In this document: piece by piece, positions 44,139-52,610 of the stretch
Numbering within the stretch: the first letter of the stretch is position 1
Layout: every line of letters starts with the position of its first letter
Position numbers and translations under genes: made by a program
Assembly: GCF_003287405.1 (NCBI RefSeq)
Contig: NZ_PRLD01000004.1
Coordinates: 124,001 to 188,000, forward strand
Length of the DNA stretch: 64,000 bases
Source: Faecalibacterium prausnitzii
Lineage (GTDB): Bacteria; Bacillota; Clostridia; Oscillospirales; Ruminococcaceae
Reading direction: 5' to 3'
Notes under the pieces: generated by a model
Database searches by the model: none
What the model was told of the DNA's origin: nothing
What the model saw: only the letters and a program-made list of their open reading frames with translations

Positions 44139-45641
44139 ATGCAGAGAAGTGCAGGCATTTTGCTGCCCATCAGTAGTCTGCCGTCCCCTTACGGCATCGG
44201 CTGCTTCTCGCAGGAAGCATACGACTTTGTGGATTGGCTCAAGGAAGCCGGACAGACCTATTGGCAGATCCTGCCGCTGGGTGTGACCAGCTACGGCGAC
44301 AGCCCGTATCAGAGCTTTTCCGCCTTTGCGGGCAACCCCTATTTCAACAATCTGGACGCACTGGTGGAGGAAGGAGTGCTGACCGCCGCCGAGTGCAAAA
44401 AGGCAAACTTCGGCCGCAAGGCAGATGACATTGATTACAGCCGCCTGTATACCGAGCGCGGCCGTCTGCTGCGGCTGGCGTACTCCCGCAGCGACATCGG
44501 CCACAACGAAGCGTTTACGGCATTCTGCGAGAAAAACAAGTGGTGGCTGGACGATTTTGCCCTGTTTATGGCGGTGAAAGGCCGCTTTGAGGGCAAGCCG
44601 TGGATCGAGTGGGCAGAGGATATCCGTCTGCGCTGGCAGCCCGCCATGGACTACTACCGCCGGGAGCTGTACTTTGAGGTGGAGTACCACAAGTATCTTC
44701 AGTTCAAGTTCGACGAGCAGTGGCGCAAGCTGAAAGCCTACGCCAACAGCAAGGGCATCCAGATCATCGGCGACATCCCCATCTATGTGGCGCTGGATTC
44801 TGCGGACGCTTGGGCAAACCCGGGGCTCTTCCAGCTGGACAAGGACAACATTCCCACGGCAGTGGCGGGCGTTCCCCCGGATGGCTTTTCGCCTACCGGT
44901 CAGCTGTGGGGCAACCCGCTCTACCGCTGGGAAACCCACCGCGCGACCGGATATCAGTGGTGGATCACCCGGCTGTGGTACTGCTTTGAGCTGTACGATG
45001 TGGTGCGCATCGACCACTTCCGCGGCTTCGATGAGTATTTCTCCATCCCCTACGGCAGCGAGACGGCGGTGGATGGCCACTGGGAAAAAGGTCCCGGCAT
45101 CGAGCTGTTCCGAGCCGTGGAGCAGGCGCTGGGCAAGCGGGAGATCATCGCAGAGGATCTTGGCTACATGAGCGACACCGTGCGGCAGCTGGTGCGGGAC
45201 AGCGGCTTCCCCGGCATGAAGGTGCTGGAATTTGCCTTTGATTCCCGCGATACCGGCAGCGCCAGCGACTACCTGCCCCACAACTACCCGGTGAACAGCG
45301 TAGCCTATACCGGCACCCACGACAACGAGACGCTGGTCTCGTGGTACCAGACCATCTCGGACGCCGAGCGCGCCATGGTGCGGGATTACCTGTACGACTA
45401 CGCCACCCCGGACGAGCAGCTTTATAAAAGCATGATCGCACTGATTTTGCGCAGTGCAGCGGCAAGGTGCATCATCCCCATGCAGGACTGGCTGGGGCTG
45501 GATAATGCCGCCCGCATCAATAAGCCCTCTACCGTAGGCCAGAACTGGCGCTGGCGGCTGAAAAAGACCCAGCTGACCAAGAAACTCCAAAAAGAGATCT
45601 GCCAGCTGACCACCCGCTACGGCCGAATGAACTGGGCATAA
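44139..45641 (+). CDS. malQ: 4-alpha-glucanotransferase (GH77)
   Basis: A 500-residue amylomaltase that transfers glucan units between maltodextrins in the cytoplasm. Key residues are in VVRIDHFRGF (nucleophile Asp), IIAEDLG (acid Glu) and YTGTHDNETL (stabilising Asp). N-terminal RSAGILLPISSLPSPYGIG is typical. AAGGAAGGG precedes the ATG. Last gene of the PTS operon; it would process malto-oligosaccharides derived from imported sugar. Confidence 0.95.
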   Translation: MQRSAGILLPISSLPSPYGIGCFSQEAYDFVDWLKEAGQTYWQILPLGVTSYGDSPYQSFSAFAGNPYFNNLDALVEEGVLTAAECKKANFGRKADDIDYSRLYTERGRLLRLAYSRSDIGHNEAFTAFCEKNKWWLDDFALFMAVKGRFEGKPWIEWAEDIRLRWQPAMDYYRRELYFEVEYHKYLQFKFDEQWRKLKAYANSKGIQIIGDIPIYVALDSADAWANPGLFQLDKDNIPTAVAGVPPDGFSPTGQLWGNPLYRWETHRATGYQWWITRLWYCFELYDVVRIDHFRGFDEYFSIPYGSETAVDGHWEKGPGIELFRAVEQALGKREIIAEDLGYMSDTVRQLVRDSGFPGMKVLEFAFDSRDTGSASDYLPHNYPVNSVAYTGTHDNETLVSWYQTISDAERAMVRDYLYDYATPDEQLYKSMIALILRSAAARCIIPMQDWLGLDNAARINKPSTVGQNWRWRLKKTQLTKKLQKEICQLTTRYGRMNWA

Positions 45642-45659
45642 GGTGCTCTATGAAGCTTG

Positions 45660-45826
45660 ATTAGCCGGAACTGAAAATTCTGCTAATGGCATTCGCTGGC
45701 TGATTTTGGTGATAGGTTCAAAATGAAAAAATGCGAAGATCGTCTTTCCCATGGAAAAATGATCTTCGCATTTTTAAGTGGCGTCCCCGATGTGATTCGA
45801 ACACACGGCCTTCCGCTTAGGAGTAG
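45660..45826. repeat. Attachment-site repeat A: tRNA-Arg(CCT) 3' half plus terminator
   Basis: Near-identical to 48101-48266. Read on the minus strand, 45778-45826 is the 3' half of a tRNA-Arg: loop CTCCTAA with anticodon CCT, the T-arm with TTCGAAT, and the acceptor end GGGGACGCCA. It is followed by a strong hairpin of GCGAAGATC with GATCTTCGC (45732-45768). The tRNA 5' half is absent on the right side, so this is the scar of integration into the tRNA 3' end. Confidence 0.85.
45724..45776. terminator. Terminator of the displaced tRNA-Arg
   Basis: AAAAATGCGAAGATC pairs with GATCTTCGCATTTTT; A-run and T-run on either side let it work for malQ on the plus strand and the tRNA remnant on the minus strand. 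A copy is at 48165-48215. Confidence 0.88.
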
Positions 45827-46254
45827 ACCGTGCATCTGTAAACCCATTGCAAAATAGGGTAATATATTCTACTCTATATCAATGAATTTTTTGTTGGGAT
45901 GTCAACGTATGCAAATAGAATCGAACCTTTTTTATTCTGTGTAAACAGATGTTTATTAGCTGGAAATTAGCTGAGCTAATGAAAAGTGGCCGCTCTATTG
46001 TACAACGCTCACCTTTCATTAGCTGGAAGGCGCGTGGCTGTTCATAGGCACCAGAAGAACACCAGTTGCAAAAAGCAGCTGAAGCCTGTTTCTGGATTTA
46101 TGATACCATGTCGGAATCGCAGTTGTAATAGGAACATGGCCAGAACACGATATGAAAGGATTCTGACCTATGTGGTGGGAAGTACTTCATCTTGTAAAAA
46201 GAACGGTTTTATGGTATTCTTACCTTAGACAAGGAACAGAAAGCAGGTGAACCG
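45827..46254. other. Leader region of unit A with TTAGC repeats
   Basis: 428 bases with no gene. TTAGCTGGAA-like motifs occur at 45956, 45967 and 46018, with an inverted GCTAATGA at 45975. The same arrangement lies at 48394-48469 in unit B, suggesting arm-type sites for the integrase or a regulatory array. Confidence 0.5.
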
Positions 46255-47070
46255 GTGGCAGAAGTCAAAATGCAAAAAGGCCTTGATTTTGAACGCAAGC
46301 ATGAGGAAGATCTGCGGCGTATCCGTGATTTTCGGCTCATGGATGATAACTTTATGAGCAAGGTCTTTGAAGATAAGCCGTGTGCGGAATTCCTGCTCCG
46401 GATCATCCTGAATCGGGATGATTTAAAGGTTAAAGAAGTCCATGGGCAGCATGACCTGAACAATATACAGGGGCGTTCCGTGCGGCTTGACATTCTGGCA
46501 GTGGATCATGAAAATCGTGCCTACAATGTCGAGGTTCAGCGCAGTGACAGTGGAGCAGTCGCAAAGCGGGCAAGATATAACAGCAGCCTGCTGGATGCCA
46601 ATCTCACCCGAAAGGGCGATGCGTATGACGCACTGAACGAGACCTATGTAATCTTTATCACAGAGAACGATGTGCTTCGGGGCGGACTTCCTATTTATCA
46701 TATCAATCGCATCATTGAGGAAATGGGGAAATCTTTCGGAGATGAAGCACATATTATCTATGTAAACTCTCAGATCAAGGACGACACCGCATTGGGAAAG
46801 CTGATGCACGACTTTACCTGTACGAACCCGGATGACATGAACTATCCTGTTCTGGCACAGCGGGTGCGTTATTTCAAAGAAGATACGAAGGGAGTGGCAA
46901 CGATGTGCAGAGCATTTGAAGAAGTGAGAGAAGAGACAAAGCATGAGCAGTCGATTGAAATTGCAAAATCTTTGCTAGAAGTTGGAAAAATGACCTATGA
47001 AGAAATTGCTCGGTCGGTTCAGCTTCCTGTTGAAGAAGTAAAGGCACTGGATACAAAGAAACCCGCCTGA
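46255..47070 (+). CDS. Rpn family PD-(D/E)XK nuclease/putative transposase
   Basis: A 271-residue protein of the Rpn/PDDEXK group, recombination-promoting nucleases thought to nick DNA. The active-site pattern is VRLDILAVD then VEVQ, i.e. D-x(n)-E-x-Q, and the C-terminus has the usual variable helical tail ending in LLEVGKMTYEEIARSV. A GTG at 46255 is used as start; an ATG 15 bases later is possible. The gene is intact here, while unit B at 48.7 kb retains only its last codons. Confidence 0.85.
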   Translation: MAEVKMQKGLDFERKHEEDLRRIRDFRLMDDNFMSKVFEDKPCAEFLLRIILNRDDLKVKEVHGQHDLNNIQGRSVRLDILAVDHENRAYNVEVQRSDSGAVAKRARYNSSLLDANLTRKGDAYDALNETYVIFITENDVLRGGLPIYHINRIIEEMGKSFGDEAHIIYVNSQIKDDTALGKLMHDFTCTNPDDMNYPVLAQRVRYFKEDTKGVATMCRAFEEVREETKHEQSIEIAKSLLEVGKMTYEEIARSVQLPVEEVKALDTKKPA

Positions 47071-47100
47071 TCTTAATTCAGCCAAGATATTCTTAAAAAC

Positions 47101-47141
47101 AAACAGCGGCAGTTTTCCCAATCGGAAAGCTGTCGCTGTTT
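47101..47141. terminator. Bidirectional terminator of unit A
   Basis: AACAGCGGCAGTTTTCC pairs with GGAAAGCTGTCGCTGTT. A closely similar hairpin is in unit B at 49121. Confidence 0.82.
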
Positions 47142-47157
47142 ATGTATAGAGGCTTAT

Positions 47158-47342
47158 AAGTTCTTTGCAAGATTTTTGATGAGTTCGGCCATAGAGGGGG
47201 TGGCCAGCAATTTGGTAAGTGCTGCTGCCGCGTCGGCATCGACCGCACTGTTTTCAGGGATGGACTGCGCTGCTTGATGGGGCATTTCAGGCTCTGCGCC
47301 ATGATGCTGGTAGAAGAAATCATCAAAACGCTGTGCATCCGC
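47158..47342 (-). pseudogene. 3' remnant of a tyrosine integrase gene (unit A)
   Basis: On the minus strand the sequence encodes DAQRFDDFFYQHHGAEPE and, after a variable stretch, LIKNLAKNL before TAA, matching the end of the intact integrase at 49177. Everything upstream, including all catalytic residues, is gone; it is joined out of frame to the truncated DNA-binding gene that follows at 47343. Confidence 0.85.
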
Positions 47343-47719
47343 ATCCAGAAGTCTACCGTTTCTGCTTTCAACTTTCCCTGACGGATGAGTGTATAGACAG
47401 TGTCAGAGTTTACCTTTAATATTTCAGCAACTTCCAAAATAGAATATGACCGCTTGCAAAGTTCCTCGCCCGGTGGAGGACCATTGACCTTATGGTATTT
47501 GACCTGATTGGCGTACCATTTTTCAAAACTGGAAATAACGATACGCATTTTGTCGTTTATCAGAATGACTTCAAAGAAATTCTTATGAAGCAGCCAATAA
47601 CTATCCGTTTTGCCGAGACCGAGAAGATGCTGCATCTTACGAACCGACATGGTTGTTTTAGCGGTGGTAGGTTCGGCTTTTCCGTATAAGGGAGCCGAAA
47701 TATTCTGCACATCATCCAT
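47343..47719 (-). pseudogene. Truncated helix-turn-helix gene (unit A)
   Basis: Begins MDDVQNISAPLYGKAEP after a GGAGG site and is closely similar to the first ~125 residues of the protein at 50568-51458. It is cut after RQGKLKAETVDF, where a deletion of about 1.7 kb relative to unit B fuses it to the integrase remnant. The resulting hybrid frame continues to 47093 but its second part has no meaning. Confidence 0.82.
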
Positions 47720-47734
47720 GAAGGACACCTCCAT

Positions 47735-48100
47735 CTATGTAAAAATTTAGCCGGGAATTCTCGTCCCGGCTAAAGAATAGCAGATTTCGCTTGAAATGTT
47801 GAGGATGTCAAACAGCAGGATTGGGTTCGATAAACCCTCCTTTGATGGATTCGGGAAGTTCAGCCCGAAAACAAAAAAGCGCGTTCCTCTTTCTGTTCCG
47901 AGAGAACAGCGAGTGAACGCGCTATGTATGGAGAAAAGTGTTTTGCACGGCTTCTGATAGGAATGTGAAAAATAGATTTACACAGTTTATCTTGTATTTA
48001 CATGGATTTACAGGAAAGCGGCTACCAATTTTAGCAGAGAGCCGGAAAACAGAGTTCAAAAGGTGCTTTATGGGGCATCATTAGCTGGAAACCCGATTTT
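47735..48100. other. Non-coding end of unit A
   Basis: 366 bases without a gene. It includes a perfect hairpin TTAGCCGGGA/TCCCGGCTAA-type at 47748-47774, shared in weaker form with unit B (51488-51513), then sequence matching the end of the excisionase-like gene, and a terminator at 47873-47923. A TTAGCTGGAA motif at 48081 leads into the next attachment repeat. Confidence 0.55.
47873..47923 (-). terminator. Strong terminator in unit A
   Basis: AGCGCGTTC(CTC) pairs with (GAG)TGAACGCGCT and inner CTGTTC with GAACAG; six T on the minus strand. Confidence 0.82.
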
Positions 48101-48266
48101 ATTAGCTGAAACCGAAAATTCTGCTAATGGTATTCGCTGGCTGATTTTGGTGATAGGTTCAAAATGAAAAATGCGAAGATCGTCTTTCCCATGGAAAAAT
48201 GATCTTCGCATTTTTAAGTGGCGTCCCCGATGTGATTCGAACACACGGCCTTCCGCTTAGGAGTAG
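48101..48266. repeat. Attachment-site repeat B: tRNA-Arg(CCT) 3' half plus terminator
   Basis: Second copy of 45660-45826, with only a few base differences and one A fewer in an A-run. The tRNA part (48217-48266) is identical in both. Again no tRNA 5' half follows. It divides unit A from unit B. Confidence 0.85.
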
Positions 48267-48666
48267 GGGCTGAAGCCATAAATCCTAGGCAAAAGTAGGT
48301 AAAACAAGTAACGTTTTATCAATTGATTTTTTGTTGTGCTGTCAATCCGAGTAAAGAACACAACCCCCGAAATAAAACGAGTAAAAGGCTTTTCATTAGC
48401 AGAAAATTAGCAGAGCTAATGAAAAGTGGAAGGTTCATTGTAAAATGCCCACCTTTCATTAGCTGGGAAGTGTACGTTTCCCTACGGATATTTGCTTGTT
48501 TAGCATTTGTGAACCAGACCATACAGCCGTAGCTGGTGTGATGGACAAATGTTTTCAATAGAAAAAGACCAGAGCTTTCTGCGAGAAAACTCTGGTCTAT
48601 GTAACAGTGCGAATGGAAATGCGCATTGTCTTGTAAAAGGAAAGGGCTTATGGTATTCTTACGGGA
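48267..48666. other. Leader region of unit B
   Basis: 400 bases with no gene. TTAGC motifs at 48394, 48407 and 48458 and inverted GCTAATG at 48415 repeat the arrangement of unit A. A hairpin AGACCAGAG...CTCTGGTCT lies at 48566-48599. The stretch ending ATGGTATTCTTAC (near 48660) matches the sequence before the Rpn gene in unit A. Confidence 0.5.
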
Positions 48667-48699
48667 GTAAAGGCACTGGATGCAAGGAACTTTGCGTGA
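48667..48699 (+). pseudogene. Scar of an Rpn gene: last ten codons
   Basis: Encodes VKALDARNFA followed by TGA, matching the end VKALDTKKPA of the unit A Rpn gene. It directly follows sequence that precedes the Rpn start in unit A, so almost the whole gene was deleted here. Confidence 0.7.
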
Positions 48700-48714
48700 T
48701 TTTAGGAGTGTGCG

Positions 48715-49119
48715 ATGGAAAAGAAATTTAATATTGTAGTCGGTGAAGATGGAACTGTAAAACTCCCAGATGCGGTTCTGGAAAAACTTGAAGTCAAACC
48801 CGGAGAGGAAGTTCGCTTCGAGGTAGATGACAATTTCTATGCAGTCAGGCTTCTATCGCGGATAGAAGCTGAACGCTTGGATTACTTGAATTGGATGCAT
48901 AATAAACATTGCCCCTCTATTGAGGAAATGATTGCAGAGTCGAGAAAACAAGCCACTCAGAACATTGTGATCTCCTGTATCCTTGATGGGATGCCGGCAG
49001 AAAAAATCGCAGAAGGCTATGAAGTTTCACTCGATTATGTAAAACAGCTTACACATCAGCTGAAGATGGACATAGAGGAAGCTAAGGCGAAAAAACACAA
49101 AGAAACGGGATCATCCTAA
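48715..49119 (+). CDS. AbrB-like N-terminus protein of unknown function
   Basis: A 134-residue protein. The first ~45 residues (KFNIVVGEDGTVKLPDAVLEKLEVKPGEEVRF is the region; GTVKLPDAVLEKL is the core) resemble a SpoVT/AbrB swapped-hairpin DNA-binding domain as found in antitoxins. The rest is helical and charged, with AEKIAEGYEVSLDYVKQL resembling the tail of Rpn proteins. No toxin partner is adjacent; the gene stands where unit A has its Rpn gene end. Confidence 0.55.
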   Translation: MEKKFNIVVGEDGTVKLPDAVLEKLEVKPGEEVRFEVDDNFYAVRLLSRIEAERLDYLNWMHNKHCPSIEEMIAESRKQATQNIVISCILDGMPAEKIAEGYEVSLDYVKQLTHQLKMDIEEAKAKKHKETGSS

Positions 49120-49120
49120 A

Positions 49121-49165
49121 ACAGATAGCGGCAGTTTTCCATATACGGAAAACTGCCGCTGTTTA
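49121..49165. terminator. Bidirectional terminator of unit B
   Basis: AGCGGCAGTTTTCC (49127-49140) pairs perfectly with GGAAAACTGCCGCT (49147-49160). It lies between the AbrB-like gene and the integrase, which converge. Confidence 0.9.
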
Positions 49166-49176
49166 TGTATAGAGGC

Positions 49177-50568
49177 TTATAGGTTCTTTGCAAGATTTTT
49201 AATGAGTGTAGCCATAGAGGGGTCAGCCAGCAGTTTAGCAAGAGCTGCTGCCGCATCTGTATCGACGGGACTGGCTTTGGGAGTGGATTGCTCTGCGCGA
49301 GGGAGGACTTCAGGCTCTGCACCATGATGCTGATAGAAGAAATCGTCGAATCGTTGTGCGTTCAAACGCCGATCATCATCCAGAATGTGTGCGTACTGCT
49401 CGGTGACCATCGAAGCCTGTGCATGACCGGAATCGCCCTGCACGGCTTTGATATCGCCGCCGTTCAGCTTGAGCTTGTATGTAATGCTGGAGTGTCGGAA
49501 GCTGTGGAAAACCACTTTGGGGAGATCGTTTTCCTCAATCAGCTGCTTCAATGCACCGTTAATGGTGGATTGTTCGGTCGGCATTCCCAGCGGGCCGGCA
49601 ACCACGAGATTATAGTCTGCATACTCTGCACCCAGTGCGTCCTTTGTCATGTCCTGCTCGGCTTTATAGTGGACAAGCATTTCAGCAACTGTTTTGGGGA
49701 GAAAAATGGTTCGGATACTGCTGTCTGTTTTAGGGCTTTTCAGAACCTGGACCGTGGTGCAGCGGGAACTCAGCGAGGGAAAACGAGTGATGACATTTTT
49801 ATTTTCCAAGGCGTTCAGCGAAGCAATATCTACACGCTGCAATTCCTTATTTATGTAAATGGAGGCTCGCCCGGCTTCAATGCTTTCGGGGGAGATATCC
49901 ACACAATCCCATGTCAGACCGAGCAATTCCCCTAAGCGCAGGGAACAAGAGAAGGAGAGGTTGATGCAAAGCCGGAGCCGTGGATCATCACAGACTTCTA
50001 AGGCATGGAACAGGGTCTCGGCAGTCCAGATATCACGCTTCTTTGCAGTGTATTTGGGCAAGGTGGCATAAATACAGGGATTCTTTTCCATAAGTTCCCA
50101 CTTTACAGCCTGCTCAAAGGCACTTCTCAAAATTTTGTGAACCGAACGAACCGTGCCGGGAGAAACGTATTGATGCTGACGCTTTCCACACATAGGGTCA
50201 ACGGCTTCGTATTTAAGCAGCCGCTGATAATATCCCTCAATTACGCGGGTGGTGAGATCTTGCAGCTTCATTGAGCCGATAAGCGGTTCTATGTAGTTTG
50301 AAATCAGTGCAGTGTTTGATTGATAGGTTGAAAGTGCCCATTTGGTTCTTCCGTACAGGGTGACGTATTCTTTAAGCAGGTCTTTTAGAGTTCGGCACTG
50401 GGGTGCCACAAAGGTACCGACGGATTCTTTGTATTCGACCTCTTTCTTACGGTTTTTGGCATCTGCAAGGTCGGTAAAGGTTTCCCATTTCTGCTTTAGC
50501 GTTCCATTAGTGTGTTTGTAGGTATAGACAACGCAGTATCGGTTATTGCGTTTGACAATGCTAGCCAT
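49177..50568 (-). CDS. int: Tyrosine recombinase/integrase
   Basis: A 463-residue phage/ICE-type integrase. An N-terminal arm-binding domain and core-binding domain precede the catalytic part with Arg in SLRLGELLGLTW, HSFRHSS (H-x-x-R), GDSGHAQ (second His) and the nucleophile Tyr in TEQYAHI. It starts in TAATG overlap with the DNA-binding gene upstream. The element integrates at a tRNA-Arg(CCT) 3' end judged by the flanking repeats. The C-terminus beyond the Tyr is ~70 residues long, as in unit A's remnant. Confidence 0.95.
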   Translation of the reverse strand: MASIVKRNNRYCVVYTYKHTNGTLKQKWETFTDLADAKNRKKEVEYKESVGTFVAPQCRTLKDLLKEYVTLYGRTKWALSTYQSNTALISNYIEPLIGSMKLQDLTTRVIEGYYQRLLKYEAVDPMCGKRQHQYVSPGTVRSVHKILRSAFEQAVKWELMEKNPCIYATLPKYTAKKRDIWTAETLFHALEVCDDPRLRLCINLSFSCSLRLGELLGLTWDCVDISPESIEAGRASIYINKELQRVDIASLNALENKNVITRFPSLSSRCTTVQVLKSPKTDSSIRTIFLPKTVAEMLVHYKAEQDMTKDALGAEYADYNLVVAGPLGMPTEQSTINGALKQLIEENDLPKVVFHSFRHSSITYKLKLNGGDIKAVQGDSGHAQASMVTEQYAHILDDDRRLNAQRFDDFFYQHHGAEPEVLPRAEQSTPKASPVDTDAAAALAKLLADPSMATLIKNLAKNL

Positions 50569-51458
50569 TATACATCCTCCTCTACTTTACGTTTGGACTT
50601 CAGAACTTCATCGAAAGCATCTTTTTGGATGCGTTTTACCCTTCCCAACTTCATCGTTGGAATTCCTTCTTTGAGAACCCACGAGTCAAGTGTTGGGCGG
50701 CTGATTCCGTAAAAAGCCTGAATTTCCTGAAAACTGTAGTATTTCCCATTCTTGGGACATTGCAGTTTTAGCGGCGGCTCCTCATGCGTTTCTTTTTTCG
50801 GTTTTTGAAGTTGGTATGTAGATTGGCTTTTAAGCCATGCCTTAAAACTTTTTTTGGTAATGCGCGGCCTGTCGGCCACGCGCTCAATGACGAAACAATC
50901 TCGGTATTTTTTGCAATCAAGAATCCCATAAACATTCTTGCGTGGGATACCGAGTAGTTTTGCCATTTCCGGGATGGAGATGGTTTGCGCTTCAATCTCC
51001 CGGTCACGCTCACGGTCGGCTGCTGTGCGGTAGCGACTTTGTGATCGGTACCACCGCTCAAAGTCCTCTTTGGGAATTCTCATACAGAAGTCTGCCGTTT
51101 CTGTTTTCAACTTGCCCTGTCGGATGAGTGTATAGATCGTTTCGGGTTTCACCTTCAATATCTCGGCGGCGTCAGGAACGGAATAGGACCGTTTGCAAAG
51201 TTCCTCGCCCGGTGGCGAACCATTGACCTTATGATATTTGACCTGATTGGCATACCATTTCTCAAAGCTGGAAATAACGATACGCCTTTTGTCGTTTATC
51301 AGAATGACTTCAAAGAGATTCTTATGAAGCAGCCAATAGCTGTCTGTTTTGCCAAGGCCGAGAAGCTGCCGCATCTCACGAACCGACATGGTGGTTTTGG
51401 TAGTGGCAGGTTCAGCTTTTCCGTATAAGGGAGCCGAAGTATTCCGCATATCATCCAT
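50568..51458 (-). CDS. Multi-helix-turn-helix DNA-binding protein
   Basis: A 296-residue protein with several short helix-turn-helix modules of the excisionase/MerR-like kind: MSVREMRQLLGLGKTDSYWL near residue 30, SVPDAAEILKVKPETIYTLI near 95, SIPEMAKLLGIPRKNVYGIL near 165 and YSFQEIQAFYGISRPTLDSWV near the C-terminus. It likely binds an array of sites near the element ends or the integrase promoter, acting as a recombination directionality factor or regulator. Start 51458 (MDDMRNTS) follows GAGAGGTG. It overlaps int by one base. Confidence 0.82.
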   Translation of the reverse strand: MDDMRNTSAPLYGKAEPATTKTTMSVREMRQLLGLGKTDSYWLLHKNLFEVILINDKRRIVISSFEKWYANQVKYHKVNGSPPGEELCKRSYSVPDAAEILKVKPETIYTLIRQGKLKTETADFCMRIPKEDFERWYRSQSRYRTAADRERDREIEAQTISIPEMAKLLGIPRKNVYGILDCKKYRDCFVIERVADRPRITKKSFKAWLKSQSTYQLQKPKKETHEEPPLKLQCPKNGKYYSFQEIQAFYGISRPTLDSWVLKEGIPTMKLGRVKRIQKDAFDEVLKSKRKVEEDV

Positions 51459-51548
51459 GAAAGACACCTCTCTATCTATGTAAAAGTTTAGCCGGGATTT
51501 CTCATCCAGGCTAAAGAATAGCAGATTTCGCGTGAAATGTTGAGGATG

Positions 51549-51794
51549 TCAAACAGCAGGATTGCGTTCAACAGTGCCATCATTGAGCCATGCTTCAAAG
51601 CTGGCTTTGGAAATACGGTAAGCGCCGCTTACCTTGAACCAGCGGAATTCGTTCTGCTTCAGTAGACGGTAGACAGTGGGACGGCTCAGGAGCAGCATTT
51701 CCATCAGGTCTTCTACGGTATAGCAGCGGCTGTCCTTTGCTGTGGAAACAGGGGAGGAAACCGAGTTGGGCGAAGGTTCTTCATGGATAATCAT
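51549..51794 (-). CDS. Excisionase-like helix-turn-helix protein
   Basis: An 81-residue protein. After a Ser/Pro-rich start, CYTVEDLMEMLLLSRPTVYRLL and FRWFKVSGAYRISKASFEAW form the excisionase winged-helix pattern. It lies upstream of the multi-HTH gene and integrase on the same strand. A candidate Xis for the element. Confidence 0.82.
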   Translation of the reverse strand: MIIHEEPSPNSVSSPVSTAKDSRCYTVEDLMEMLLLSRPTVYRLLKQNEFRWFKVSGAYRISKASFEAWLNDGTVERNPAV

Positions 51795-51824
51795 TGGATA
51801 ATACCTCGTTAAATATACTTAAAG

Positions 51825-52610
51825 TTAAAACTTGAGCGGCAATGCAGCCCGGCGGCTGCCACCATTATAAATAGTATAGACCTGCTGAAGGTACTTCGTC
51901 TTGCCGGGAAGGCTTACGCCTGCGGTTCGTGCAAGGCGAAAAATCGTGAATGCATCGACCTGCCGCAGTTTGGCAATCAGACGGCTTTTACTGTATTCGG
52001 AGTGGTACAGTTCTACAAAGCGGCAGATGCCGAGCAGATTTGCAGAACTCATGGAATCAGGTTCTCCGTCCCACGCATTCAGCAAAACATCAAGGGATTC
52101 GATATACAGTTCAGGACCAAGCCGGATGAATTCGTGATAGGCGGTTGCGATGCAGCTGATCCGCTGCTTGCCCCGGCCTTCTTCAAAAGAAAGATGAACG
52201 CCAGCCAATTCGGTGGCCTGCTGGAATGCAACGGCAGCAGGCTCCCCTGCAAAAATCAGGGCACGGAGCTTCTGTCCTGCACTCAGCCGTTCCGAAATGC
52301 CTGTCTGCTGTGCAAACAGGAGGGCTTCTTCTCGTTCTGTCATACCAAAATAAACCTTGCAGCGAATCTGCAAATCTTCGCCGCCGTTCAGAAATTTCCG
52401 TGCAGCGATGGTGTTCTGTCCGTCCATCACATAGTAGTGACCATCCCGGAAGCTGATCTTCGGCTCATTGGCAACCCACTCGTCAAATTCTTTTGCGATG
52501 CGGGCAACACGAGCGGGGTGAAGAGCACGCTGATAAGTGTCGCGCGGCACGATCAGTTCGCTGCTGTTCAGGCACATCTCATGGTAAGGTTTTACAACTG
52601 CGTTCATCAT
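51825..52610 (-). CDS. ParB-like nuclease-domain protein (DUF6551-like)
   Basis: A 261-residue protein. The N-terminal third has a ParB-type core: IVPRDTYQRALHPARVARIA then DGHYYVMDGQNTIAARKF. The rest is helical and unlike classical ParB, with no obvious DNA-binding HTH. Such proteins are found in Firmicute mobile elements. It starts in ATGA overlap with the MazF-like gene, so the two are produced together; it occupies the place where an antitoxin would be expected, though its role is unproven. Two adjacent ATG codons; 52610 used. Confidence 0.72.
   Translation of the reverse strand: MMNAVVKPYHEMCLNSSELIVPRDTYQRALHPARVARIAKEFDEWVANEPKISFRDGHYYVMDGQNTIAARKFLNGGEDLQIRCKVYFGMTEREEALLFAQQTGISERLSAGQKLRALIFAGEPAAVAFQQATELAGVHLSFEEGRGKQRISCIATAYHEFIRLGPELYIESLDVLLNAWDGEPDSMSSANLLGICRFVELYHSEYSKSRLIAKLRQVDAFTIFRLARTAGVSLPGKTKYLQQVYTIYNGGSRRAALPLKF

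Noticed and set aside
45778-45826. A complete tRNA-Arg gene
   Set aside because: Only the 3' half from the anticodon loop onward is present; no D-arm or 5' acceptor strand follows, nor at the second copy.
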